32,754 nucleotides of DNA. It comes from a virus. The notes under the pieces are model-generated. The model did no database searches. It worked only from the letters and a program-made list of their open reading frames with translations, and was not told where the DNA came from. The position numbers and the translations under genes were made by a program. Below, piece after piece: positions 14,269 to 21,684 of this stretch (its first letter is position 1; each line of letters begins with the position of its first letter). The stretch lies in IMG/VR virus record IMGVR_UViG_3300003621_000016, positions 1 to 32,754 of that record. One strand, written 5' to 3'.

Positions 14269-15075
14269 TCACATTAATTCGAAAATACTACTCGAATAGA
14301 ACCTTATTTTCTTTATCGCCTTTTCTTTTATTTGCCTAACACGCTCTTTGGTTAGTTTTAGATCTACCGATATATCCTGTAATGTTGATTCATCACAATC
14401 TAAACCGAAATATCTTGTTATGACTAACCGCTCCGTCTCATTAAGTTCCATTAGAACCTTTTTTAAAGCACGATTTAAGTTCGCTTGTTCATTGTCGTAC
14501 ATATCATCAGGTTTTAATGAGGAGACGTCTTCGGTCTTGTCGTATAAACTTAAACCGTCTTCATCATACTTATCGTCTAAATTAGATACTGATGGTAGGT
14601 TGGCGTATTTTGTACTACTAACAGCCTGTTTCTCTTCAGTTAAGTTAGTAGCCATTTCCATGTTCTCTTTCCTGACCTCATTAATTACATTTATAGGTAA
14701 CCTAATAGTCCTAGAATTATCATTAAGAGATTGTATTATAGATTGTTTTATCCACCATACGGCATAAGATAGGAATCTCACCTCATCTTGCTCGTAATTA
14801 AACCTTTCGGCAGCTTTTAGTAAACCTAAGTTACCTTCTGATATTAAATCACTTAAAGATAAACCGTTGTTTTGGTATTTTTTGGCAACAGTTATTACGA
14901 ACCTAAGGTTTGAGTATATTAGTTTATCTTTAGCCCCAGACTTGCCTGATCTAATTTCTTTTAGTAACAAGTGTTCTTCTAACCTAGTCATAGGCTCGTG
15001 TTTCCTTACATCATGTAAATAGTTGATGATTTCATTCTGGTCAATCCAGTGCGACGTATCTATTTTATAATTCAT
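14269..15075 (-). CDS. sigma-70 family RNA polymerase sigma factor, gp55-like role
   Basis: Sigma factors direct host RNA polymerase to promoters. Region 2 is well kept: SNLRFVITVAKKYQNNGLSL at 55-74, SEGNLGLLKAAERF and SYAVWWIKQSIIQSL at 103-117, then RLPINV. Region 4 is clear at 205-262, with ERLVITRYFGL and the helix-turn-helix ending TKERVRQIKEKAIKKIR. The region-3 helix-turn-helix found between them in Bacteroidota RpoD is missing; instead there is a polar stretch of about 65 residues with only a region-3.2-like SNLDDKYDEDGLSLYD. The 268 residues are somewhat short for RpoD. The closest functional parallel is T4 gp55, the late-gene sigma factor. It probably reads the TATTTATATA-type elements before structural genes. 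It overlaps the previous gene by 11 bases. Confidence 0.92.
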   Translation of the reverse strand: MNYKIDTSHWIDQNEIINYLHDVRKHEPMTRLEEHLLLKEIRSGKSGAKDKLIYSNLRFVITVAKKYQNNGLSLSDLISEGNLGLLKAAERFNYEQDEVRFLSYAVWWIKQSIIQSLNDNSRTIRLPINVINEVRKENMEMATNLTEEKQAVSSTKYANLPSVSNLDDKYDEDGLSLYDKTEDVSSLKPDDMYDNEQANLNRALKKVLMELNETERLVITRYFGLDCDESTLQDISVDLKLTKERVRQIKEKAIKKIRFYSSSIFELM

Positions 15076-15700
15076 TGTTTGATCTATATTTTTTTAATAT
15101 TAATTTTTCTTCTTCAGTTAAACTACCATAGCCATGCTCAATTATTTTATCCAATATAGGGTCAACGACACTCATGTTAACCTCTATGTCTTTTATATGG
15201 TCATCTATATCCTCTTTTTTAGTTTCTTTAGCAAACTTTATCTCTTCATTTAGTATATCAATATATTGTTCTCTAGCATTGGCTACCATATCAACAAAGT
15301 ACTGCACCTTATTTAATATCATATCGTTGTGTCTAATAGGACCTTCCGTATATAAATGCTTATAATAATCTTCTATAACGTGTTTAGAATAACCTCCTTT
15401 AGTTACATCAAAAAGGAAGAACGATTCGGCATATTCTGAGTACATCTTCTTAAAGAAGTTATCTAAATAACCCATATTCTCTTTAGAGTTAAATATTATT
15501 ATTATGGAAGCTGGTCCAAACACCCACTTTAATTGATGGTCGTTGTCTAGTATAGGTTTTAAACCGTGTTTTAAGTTATTCGGATATTTACCGACAAAAA
15601 ACATTATATATTTCCTAGATTTTTTAGTGAAGATTTTAGTGTAGATATTAAATATAAAATACCTTATCTTGAATATAATCATATTAATCATTTTATCCAT
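15065..15700 (-). CDS. uncharacterised 211-residue protein between gp46-like and sigma genes
   Basis: After a basic, aromatic N-terminus (KIRYFIFNIYTKIFTKKSRKY) comes a folded part with an alpha/beta look (MFFVGKYPNNLKHGL, SIIIIFNSKENMGYL). A long helix follows, and the end reads LDKIIEHGYGSLTEEEKLIL. That last motif resembles the short C-terminal tail found on several Bacteroidota proteins, such as rhomboid-type ones, of the form LDKI-x3-GY-x-SLT-x-EEK. I do not know its function. The gene is four bases from the gp46-like gene and overlaps the sigma gene by 11 bases, so it may be an accessory factor for transcription or recombination, by analogy with gene order only. Confidence 0.8.
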   Translation of the reverse strand: MDKMINMIIFKIRYFIFNIYTKIFTKKSRKYIMFFVGKYPNNLKHGLKPILDNDHQLKWVFGPASIIIIFNSKENMGYLDNFFKKMYSEYAESFFLFDVTKGGYSKHVIEDYYKHLYTEGPIRHNDMILNKVQYFVDMVANAREQYIDILNEEIKFAKETKKEDIDDHIKDIEVNMSVVDPILDKIIEHGYGSLTEEEKLILKKYRSNNEL

Positions 15701-15703
15701 AAT

Positions 15704-18073
15704 TTAAACTACTTGTGATATATTATCAACCTTTTCAACCTTAACTATATTATCAGCCCAGTCCTGTATATATGGGTTATGACTTATGATCCATATATGG
15801 TCAAATAAGGATTTTAGTTTATCAAAAAACAGACCTAATTTATCTAAATTATCGTTAGATACTTTACCAGTAACTTCATCAAAGATAATAATATTTGGTT
15901 TAGGTAACGAACATATTTTACTTAAAACACACCTTAGGGCTAAAGAACTTACAGTTTTTTCATATCCAGAGCCAGATGATAAAGGTTTGTTAACCCCAGT
16001 CTCATTATCGTTCATCCAAAACTCAATCTCACCTTTTAGGTTCATCTTAACCTCTAAATCGAAGTCCGCTGTATCTGATAATAATATCCTTAAATGACTA
16101 TTTATTAACGGTATCATAGTACCTAAAACCATCTTTGATATACCGTTCTTGCCATATATATCTAGATACACCCTGAATATCTTATCTAACACTTCTTCCC
16201 TTTTTAATTCCACTATTAAATCATCACATTCTTTTATTTTGGCTTTAGATAACGTTATATCATTATTCAAACCATTTATCTGTAACATCAAGGAATCCTT
16301 TTCATTGTTTTCTTGTTGTATTTTAAATTTTAGTTTCTGTAAGTCAGTGTCTATCTCCTTGTTGAGGGTTAGGGCTTCTTTGGCTAATCTATATTTGTCT
16401 AGTTTATCGTTACCCCTACTTAGAGTATCGTTTAGGTTAGATAATTCCATTCCTTTATTTTGTAACAATAACTCACCTTTGTGGAATTGGTCCCATAAAT
16501 CTTTTAATATCTGATCACTTTCAATCGATTTACTTAAAGATTCGATCTCATCGAATAGGTCTTTTTGTTTAGCAATTAAACCATTTAATTTATTCTCATT
16601 ATCCTTTATCTCATTCTTATGATCAACACCCTCTAATGGTCTTTGACATGACTGACATATCTCACCTTCTTTAAGGTTAGTTATGGTTTTTTCTAACTGA
16701 GATATCTCGATTTTAAGTTCTATCTGGTTATCATTTAAACTCCTTAAATTTGTAACTTTTGTTGAGTACGAATCAACATCAAATTCTTTTTCTGGCTTTG
16801 GGTTTTCTTTTTTTAGATTATCTATCTCAGACTTTTTGTCTGTTATCATCTTACTAACTTTGTCTATACCAGCCGTTATGTCAGTTTCAACTATCTTATA
16901 TAACTCAGTATCTATGTTATTCACCCTACGGGAGCTTAGTCTGTCTCTATCCTCATCAAAACCCTTAAGTGTGGCAACTTTATTCTCTAACTTATCACTT
17001 AATACCTCTATAAACTTTTTATTGTTGAGTATTTTATCGTTCTCATCCTCAATCTTACTTAATATATCTTGACTGTTGTTATGATATAATTTAGATTTTT
17101 CTTTCCATTCTTGATGTTTTTTCTTGGCTATCTTTTCCTTTTCTCTAAAAAACTCTAAACCAATGAATTTGGTTAGTATTCTACCTCTTTCGGTTGGTTT
17201 TGTTTTAATTAGGTCATCTAGGTTGTCACCAGTTGTTAGTATGGTTATTAAAAAGTCGTCATAAGAACCAACATATGTTTTGATAAGATCATCTGTGAAC
17301 TTTCTTTGTTCACCATTTAATTGTTTTACACCACCATTAGGTAGTACCTGGTAGAAATCTAGTGTGCTTTTACAATTATATGTACCGTCTTTAGCTTGTT
17401 TCCTTTTTATAGATCTTTTTATAACATAGGAATCACCTTCTATTTCAACCAACCCTTTAACTACAACACTATCCTCATCAGAATATCTGTTGAAGACATC
17501 TATCATCTTATCGGTTTTAGTGGTTACCCCAAAAAATAAGAATAATAATAAATCCACAGTCATCGTTGTCTTACCACCAAAGTTCGCTGGATTAGACATA
17601 ACTGAAGTTATACCCATTTTGTTAGTGAAGTTTATTCTGTTGTCGTCACCAAAAGACAGAAAATTAGAAAACTCAACCTTCTTTATTTTGAATTTTTTGT
17701 ACCTATTGGTTTGTTCTTTATAATCTTCTAACTCCACATTAACCGTGTTATCTAGTTTCATTAAATAATCCATATTAACCGATAACGAGTTGTCAACTAA
17801 ATAGGCTTCTATTAGTTTCTTTTGGTAATTTTCGTCTAATATAACCTCTGAAGCATCAGCCGTACCTTCAGCTATAACACCGCTGTTTTTGGCCGTTATA
17901 GGTTTGAATATAACCTTAACCCTAGTTGTTTTATATTTTTTCTGGAAATACTTCTCGACTTGTTTCTCTCTGTAACTCGAGTGGTTGTCTAATGTATCTT
18001 CCCATATGACTTTGATGTAATTCTTGGTGTCATATAAACCGTTTTCGTTTGTCTCTTTAATCATATACGTCAT
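15704..18073 (-). CDS. SbcC/Rad50-like recombination ATPase, gp46-like, with extra N-terminal domain
   Basis: With SbcD this protein forms a nuclease that processes DNA ends for recombination-dependent replication and host DNA breakdown (T4 gp46/gp47). The ATPase N-lobe begins near residue 128 (FKIKKVEFSNFLSFGD). The P-loop region at 160-170 is SNPANFGGKTT, keeping GKT but with Pro at the usual first Gly. Coiled coils flank a zinc hook, CQSC at 473-476. The C-lobe has the ABC signature LSSGSGYEK at 698-706, Walker B IIIFDEV at 728-734 and the H-loop His765. The first 125 residues are an additional domain not found in T4 gp46 as I know it. It overlaps the acidic 139-residue gene by 17 bases. 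ATG at 18073 is used; a second Met lies at residue 4. Confidence 0.93.
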   Translation of the reverse strand: MTYMIKETNENGLYDTKNYIKVIWEDTLDNHSSYREKQVEKYFQKKYKTTRVKVIFKPITAKNSGVIAEGTADASEVILDENYQKKLIEAYLVDNSLSVNMDYLMKLDNTVNVELEDYKEQTNRYKKFKIKKVEFSNFLSFGDDNRINFTNKMGITSVMSNPANFGGKTTMTVDLLLFLFFGVTTKTDKMIDVFNRYSDEDSVVVKGLVEIEGDSYVIKRSIKRKQAKDGTYNCKSTLDFYQVLPNGGVKQLNGEQRKFTDDLIKTYVGSYDDFLITILTTGDNLDDLIKTKPTERGRILTKFIGLEFFREKEKIAKKKHQEWKEKSKLYHNNSQDILSKIEDENDKILNNKKFIEVLSDKLENKVATLKGFDEDRDRLSSRRVNNIDTELYKIVETDITAGIDKVSKMITDKKSEIDNLKKENPKPEKEFDVDSYSTKVTNLRSLNDNQIELKIEISQLEKTITNLKEGEICQSCQRPLEGVDHKNEIKDNENKLNGLIAKQKDLFDEIESLSKSIESDQILKDLWDQFHKGELLLQNKGMELSNLNDTLSRGNDKLDKYRLAKEALTLNKEIDTDLQKLKFKIQQENNEKDSLMLQINGLNNDITLSKAKIKECDDLIVELKREEVLDKIFRVYLDIYGKNGISKMVLGTMIPLINSHLRILLSDTADFDLEVKMNLKGEIEFWMNDNETGVNKPLSSGSGYEKTVSSLALRCVLSKICSLPKPNIIIFDEVTGKVSNDNLDKLGLFFDKLKSLFDHIWIISHNPYIQDWADNIVKVEKVDNISQVV

Positions 18074-18476
18074 AATTATCTTTTGGTGATTTACTTATAA
18101 TAGTAACTGGTACTCTTTTAGCCTCGCTTTTAACTTTATAGATCGGTTCTTTTGGCGTTGCGTCATCTACAATGATCTCCTCAACACTAACTTCTATACT
18201 TTCTTCAGAACTAACTTCTATACTTTCTTCGATGACGGGTTCTACAACCTCATCAACACTTTCTTCTATCATCTCCTCTTCAATATTAGTATCAACATGG
18301 GTTATATCAGAACTTTCTTTATCGAAAAATAGTGCGAATGAATCACCGTACTTCTCCATATCAAAACCTTTTGTTAAAGCACCAGATATAAACGATTCAA
18401 CATCATCTATATCATTAACCTTACAAAAAGCTATTATATCAGCATATAATGAGTTATCTATATTAACCTTACCCAT
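18057..18476 (-). CDS. acidic 139-residue protein between gp47-like and gp46-like genes
   Basis: The first 45 residues form a likely helical domain (LYADIIAFCKVNDIDDVESF, ending GFDMEKYG) that I have seen as a small module in proteins of other large phages, without a function. Residues 55-108 are dominated by Glu and Val (EEMIEESVDEVVEPVIEES), with two copies of the SSEESIEVS type. The end is basic. It lies between the two partners of the recombination nuclease and overlaps both genes (8 bases with SbcD, 17 with SbcC), so it is likely made in equal amounts with them. A regulatory or adaptor role for the complex is inferred from position only. Confidence 0.75.
   Translation of the reverse strand: MGKVNIDNSLYADIIAFCKVNDIDDVESFISGALTKGFDMEKYGDSFALFFDKESSDITHVDTNIEEEMIEESVDEVVEPVIEESIEVSSEESIEVSVEEIIVDDATPKEPIYKVKSEAKRVPVTIISKSPKDNYDVYD
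18187..18230. repeat. two-copy 20-base repeat, period 24, inside a gene
   Basis: ctaacttctatactttcttc occurs at 18187-18206 and 18211-18230. It encodes the EESIEVS-type repeat of the acidic protein. Confidence 0.8.
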
Positions 18477-19266
18477 TTACTAAAATTTCTTTATTTTCGT
18501 CTATATCCGTTATATCGGTTATTTTAAATGTCAAATACTTTATAGGATTTTCTATGTCATGGAATTCGTTAGTGAATTTATTGTCTTCAGACAAATGTAC
18601 GAAATTAAAACCATGTTGACTAATAGTTTCTCCATAATTTTGTTGTATTAGTGATCCTACCATTATAATAGGTGTTTCTCCAGACTTAAATACTTGTCTT
18701 TTATGTATATCACCACATAGAACTAGATCACAATGTCTGAATTTGGTTAATTCGGCTCCGTGAGTAAATTTAAACCCCATTTCATTAACAGCACCAACTA
18801 TAGTTCCGTGGTAAAGGCCTATGTAGGTACCTTTATGGGGCCTCATTTCTAGGGCTTCTGGTGCCATATGGTTATCGAATATACTAAACACTGACCAAAC
18901 AACATTATCGTCTTTATATAACCCTGATTTAGTGTAATAAGATATATTATCAACTCTTAGAGTGTTTATTATGGGTGTCAAAGCATCCATACGCTCTTTA
19001 TTCTGCTCAACCACATCGTGGTTACCTGGTATTATAACCACTTTACCAGTAACGGATGAACACTCATTTAAAAACCAAGAAACTTCGTTCACTAGCTCTG
19101 GACTAATCTGATTCCTAGAATGGACTATATCACCAGCTATGACTATTCTGTCTGGTTCCATAGTCTTCATCTGATCTATAAAGTTCTCGCAGATAGCTCT
19201 GAACTCATCATGTCTTTGTATATTCCTGAAGTGTATGTCTGCAATATGCGCTATTTTTTCTATCAT
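18469..19266 (-). CDS. SbcD/Mre11-like nuclease, gp47-like
   Basis: This is the metallophosphoesterase partner of the SbcC-like ATPase; together they cut DNA ends. All the family motifs are present: DIH (Asp10, His12), GDIVH at 45-49, PGNHD at 80-84, LYHG at 151-154 and GDIH at 185-188, which bind the two metal ions. The 265-residue length is short compared with bacterial SbcD (around 400) and somewhat shorter than T4 gp47 (339), so the capping domain is reduced. It overlaps the preceding nuclease gene by four bases and the acidic gene by eight, inside a tight operon of DNA-metabolism genes. Confidence 0.95.
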   Translation of the reverse strand: MIEKIAHIADIHFRNIQRHDEFRAICENFIDQMKTMEPDRIVIAGDIVHSRNQISPELVNEVSWFLNECSSVTGKVVIIPGNHDVVEQNKERMDALTPIINTLRVDNISYYTKSGLYKDDNVVWSVFSIFDNHMAPEALEMRPHKGTYIGLYHGTIVGAVNEMGFKFTHGAELTKFRHCDLVLCGDIHKRQVFKSGETPIIMVGSLIQQNYGETISQHGFNFVHLSEDNKFTNEFHDIENPIKYLTFKITDITDIDENKEILVNG

Positions 19267-20006
19267 AATATCATTTTTTTCATCTTATAAAATTCAATTA
19301 GCATTTCAGCCTCTTTTTTCATATATGTTATTGGTATCAATTTAAATTTTTGTATATTTTTGTCCCAGTATAGTAACCCTCCTCGATTAAACTTTTTACC
19401 AGTTTCTCTTTCGTACATCAAAGCATAAACGGATAACTGAATAGTGTAATCGTTATATTGACAATGGGCTAGGTGATCTAAGGGGAAGTGCAGGAACTCC
19501 CCATACTTGTTTTCGTAATTAAATCTTTTATTAGTTTTAAAATCCCATACATTGAATAGTGGTTTATCGGCTATATCTTCTATAATGTCAGCCGTACCAG
19601 CAATACCTTCTAATTCATTGAACTCTAGGCTCATTATATGCTCTGGTTTTAAATGTTTACTTTCCACTAAACTCAATTCTTCGACTTCACAAACCTCTTT
19701 AAGGGCGTTTATGACTAGTTTTTCGAACTCATCTCTTGGTGAGTACATTCTATTGGGGGCTAACAGGAATCTTTCACATATTTCGTGTAGAGCTGTTCCG
19801 TACTCATTAGCCAATCTGTTTATTTCTCTCCATTCGGCGATAACATCATCTTTATGAATACCTTTTCTCTCAGCAATTCTAGTCGCATGGAACTCTTCAT
19901 CAAATTTATCTTTAAATGTACCTAAGATAGTTGTTACAGAAGTATATTTAACGTTAGGGTGTTCCGTATTACTGTATGTGTGTGTAGCTTCATCTAAAGT
20001 TTTCAT
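19263..20006 (-). CDS. PD-(D/E)XK nuclease of RecB/Cas4-like type
   Basis: The 247-residue protein has the full active-site pattern of the RecB-like nuclease family: YGTALHEICERF (His74, Glu75), GIAGTADII with Asp140, VWDFKTNK with Asp155 and Lys157, and IQLSVYALMYER (Gln190, Tyr194), the QxxxY motif that marks RecB and lambda-exonuclease relatives. No iron-sulfur cysteines flank it as in Cas4, so a plain RecB-like exonuclease is the better call. The place between primase and SbcD genes, with four-base overlaps on both sides, indicates DNA end processing in replication or recombination. It could also be used in host DNA degradation. Confidence 0.9.
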   Translation of the reverse strand: MKTLDEATHTYSNTEHPNVKYTSVTTILGTFKDKFDEEFHATRIAERKGIHKDDVIAEWREINRLANEYGTALHEICERFLLAPNRMYSPRDEFEKLVINALKEVCEVEELSLVESKHLKPEHIMSLEFNELEGIAGTADIIEDIADKPLFNVWDFKTNKRFNYENKYGEFLHFPLDHLAHCQYNDYTIQLSVYALMYERETGKKFNRGGLLYWDKNIQKFKLIPITYMKKEAEMLIEFYKMKKMIL

Positions 20007-20965
20007 TCTTTTAATCTTTTACTTGTTTGTAATAACTTTTTCAAATTCTCTGGACCATAAGTTTCGTTATATGATGAAATATCTAAACCATCTGGTAATT
20101 CGGTCACTAAAACCCTTTTGTATAACCTACCAGCATCTAATTTATTATATATTTTTATTGCGTCAGTCATAGCGTCTGGGTCTAAAGCTATGATAATAAA
20201 ATTTTTAGCTTTAAAATATAACTCACTAAACAGTTTGTCCGATAATTTTTTACCTAATAACGGTATGCTGTTTGGTACTACTATATGATCAAACACACCT
20301 TCTACTAGAAATACTGGTTTGTCCCAATCAATAAACCTTTCATTGAAGATTAGTTTTTGTTTTTCGGCCTTAGGGTTTAGGTACTTAAACTTACTCACTT
20401 TTGGGTTGACCGTCCTAGTAACAAAAAAATTTAATTTATTTTCCTTATCGTATGACGGTACTAAGAGTCTATCTTGGTATTTACCACTCAAACAAACACC
20501 TATGTCATACTTTTCTATTTGTTTGTTAGTTATACCTCTGTTATATAAATAATTGAACGCACCATTGAACCTATTGGTCTCTAATTTACCGTGTAATTTA
20601 ATATATTCTTCAGGGAGGGTTAGTATATCTATTTTTTCACTAACGGTTTTAAACTCATTAAACTTAAATTTTAGATCGTAAAATTCTCTAAGGGTGGTTC
20701 TGTCTGAGTATTTTTTGAATAGTTTGGATAACCTACCTTTAGTATCGTCAATATCACCACAAGACCAACAGTTATATAAACCATCAATATAGGTGACTTC
20801 GAGATTACCTTTGCCATCAAACTCCACCCCTTTTGAGGCAGAACAATTTGGGCAGTCGAAACTAACCTGACCGTTACGCCTGTGGTGTTTTCGGGGTTCC
20901 CCTAAGAAATTTTCCAATAAAGAGAGTAATTTGTCAATCTCTAAATCTCGATCAAATGTTGTCAT
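20003..20965 (-). CDS. DnaG-type primase with zinc finger and TOPRIM domain
   Basis: The enzyme makes RNA primers for lagging-strand synthesis. The zinc-binding domain is seen as CPNC (Cys38, Cys41) and CWSC (Cys66, Cys69). A TOPRIM domain follows with LVEGVFD (Glu222) and ALDPDA (Asp262, Asp264). RLLVPSYDKENKLNFFVTR at 166-184 is typical of the RNA polymerase domain start. At 320 residues it is compact, similar to T4 gp61 (342), with no helicase part. A longer frame opens with a TTG at 20983, but that codon lies inside the TATATTTG promoter box, so I place the start at the ATG at 20965. This is the first gene of the replication/recombination operon. No helicase is visible in the window. Confidence 0.92.
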   Translation of the reverse strand: MTTFDRDLEIDKLLSLLENFLGEPRKHHRRNGQVSFDCPNCSASKGVEFDGKGNLEVTYIDGLYNCWSCGDIDDTKGRLSKLFKKYSDRTTLREFYDLKFKFNEFKTVSEKIDILTLPEEYIKLHGKLETNRFNGAFNYLYNRGITNKQIEKYDIGVCLSGKYQDRLLVPSYDKENKLNFFVTRTVNPKVSKFKYLNPKAEKQKLIFNERFIDWDKPVFLVEGVFDHIVVPNSIPLLGKKLSDKLFSELYFKAKNFIIIALDPDAMTDAIKIYNKLDAGRLYKRVLVTELPDGLDISSYNETYGPENLKKLLQTSKRLKE

Positions 20966-20971
20966 ACGTGG

Positions 20972-21003
20972 CAAATATAACAAATGATTTTATTATAACC
21001 AAA
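20972..21003 (-). promoter_or_regulatory. primase operon promoter, Bacteroidota type (TTTG-N20-TATATTTG)
   Basis: The minus strand has TTTG at 21003-21000, 20 bases, and TATATTTG at 20979-20972, an excellent fit to the Bacteroidota -33/-7 promoter. Only six bases (CCACGT) separate the -7 box from the ATG at 20965, so the transcript would be leaderless or nearly so. It is immediately after the terminator of the resolvase gene and would start the whole leftward replication block. Confidence 0.7.
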
Positions 21004-21014
21004 CTTTATATAAA

Positions 21015-21049
21015 AAAACCCCAAACAATGTTTAATTATTTGAGGTTTT
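21015..21049 (-). terminator. rho-independent terminator after the resolvase gene
   Basis: On the minus strand AAAACCTCAAA and TTTGGGGTTTT pair (one T-G) around a 13-base loop and are followed by TTTTATAT. It lies about 20 bases after the resolvase stop codon, and just before the primase promoter, separating the structural block from the replication block. Confidence 0.8.
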
Positions 21050-21068
21050 CGGTTTGGTTGTGTTTTGT

Positions 21069-21671
21069 TTAATCTATCAGACCTGTCATACGCATATAAG
21101 CCAAAGTTACAACGTAAGCGTCTGACATATCGTAATTTTCTTTTTTAAGTACTCCCTTTTTGTTATAGAACCAGTTAATTTGTGGTTCTCTAGAATTAAC
21201 TAAATCCCATATAACTTTTTTCTTATCAGTATCTTTAGGTAGACCACCGAATAAAACTAATTTTTTACTACTACCGACTTGCATTAATTCAGGGAAAGCG
21301 TTTTTACGAGCTTCATAAGTACTTATGTATTCTGGCGTAGTGTTAAATGTGTCATAACATATTTTGGTTACCATACCATTAAACCTTAATAGCGTACCAA
21401 CAGTTCTAACGTTATTCGATCTAAGTAAAGGTTCTTCTATTAACACATGTTTTATATCCATGTTTTTATACTTCTGTATAAAATCGGAAAATAAATCAGC
21501 TTTTTTAAGTAATTCCTCTGTTTTACTTTCGGGTACTGGTTTAGCTTTCGGTGAAATATGCGTTAACTCCAAAAGTTCCCCCTTATTATTAAATAAGGAT
21601 ACCCCTATTGTTTTAGTTGATACGTCTAGTCCAAGTAAGTAATATTCTTCTTGTATCTCTTTTGATCCCAT
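21069..21671 (-). CDS. RuvC-like Holliday-junction resolvase (RNase H fold)
   Basis: The protein (200 residues) has the three-acid pattern of RuvC-like nucleases: GLDVSTKTIGVSLF at 14-27 (Asp16), VLIEEPLL at 77-84 (Glu79/80) and the C-terminal YDMSDAYVVTLAY at 180-192 (Asp181, Asp184). RuvC-like enzymes cut four-way DNA junctions, needed before packaging, as gp49 does in T4, by a different fold. The gene lies at the downstream end of the structural block, 13 bases after the 619-residue structural gene, with its own terminator, which fits late expression together with virion genes. The exact substrate is inferred from the family. Confidence 0.85.
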   Translation of the reverse strand: MGSKEIQEEYYLLGLDVSTKTIGVSLFNNKGELLELTHISPKAKPVPESKTEELLKKADLFSDFIQKYKNMDIKHVLIEEPLLRSNNVRTVGTLLRFNGMVTKICYDTFNTTPEYISTYEARKNAFPELMQVGSSKKLVLFGGLPKDTDKKKVIWDLVNSREPQINWFYNKKGVLKKENYDMSDAYVVTLAYMRMTGLID

Positions 21672-21684
21672 GTTTATATGTCTT

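Noticed and set aside
15786-18483. Plus-strand open frames opposite the SbcC-like and acidic genes
   Set aside because: Serine/leucine-rich mirror images of acidic and coiled-coil coding sequence. No start context or homologous motif.
20981-20983. TTG start for the primase, adding six residues
   Set aside because: The codons overlap the promoter -7 box and the zinc finger does not need them; the ATG at 20965 is better.
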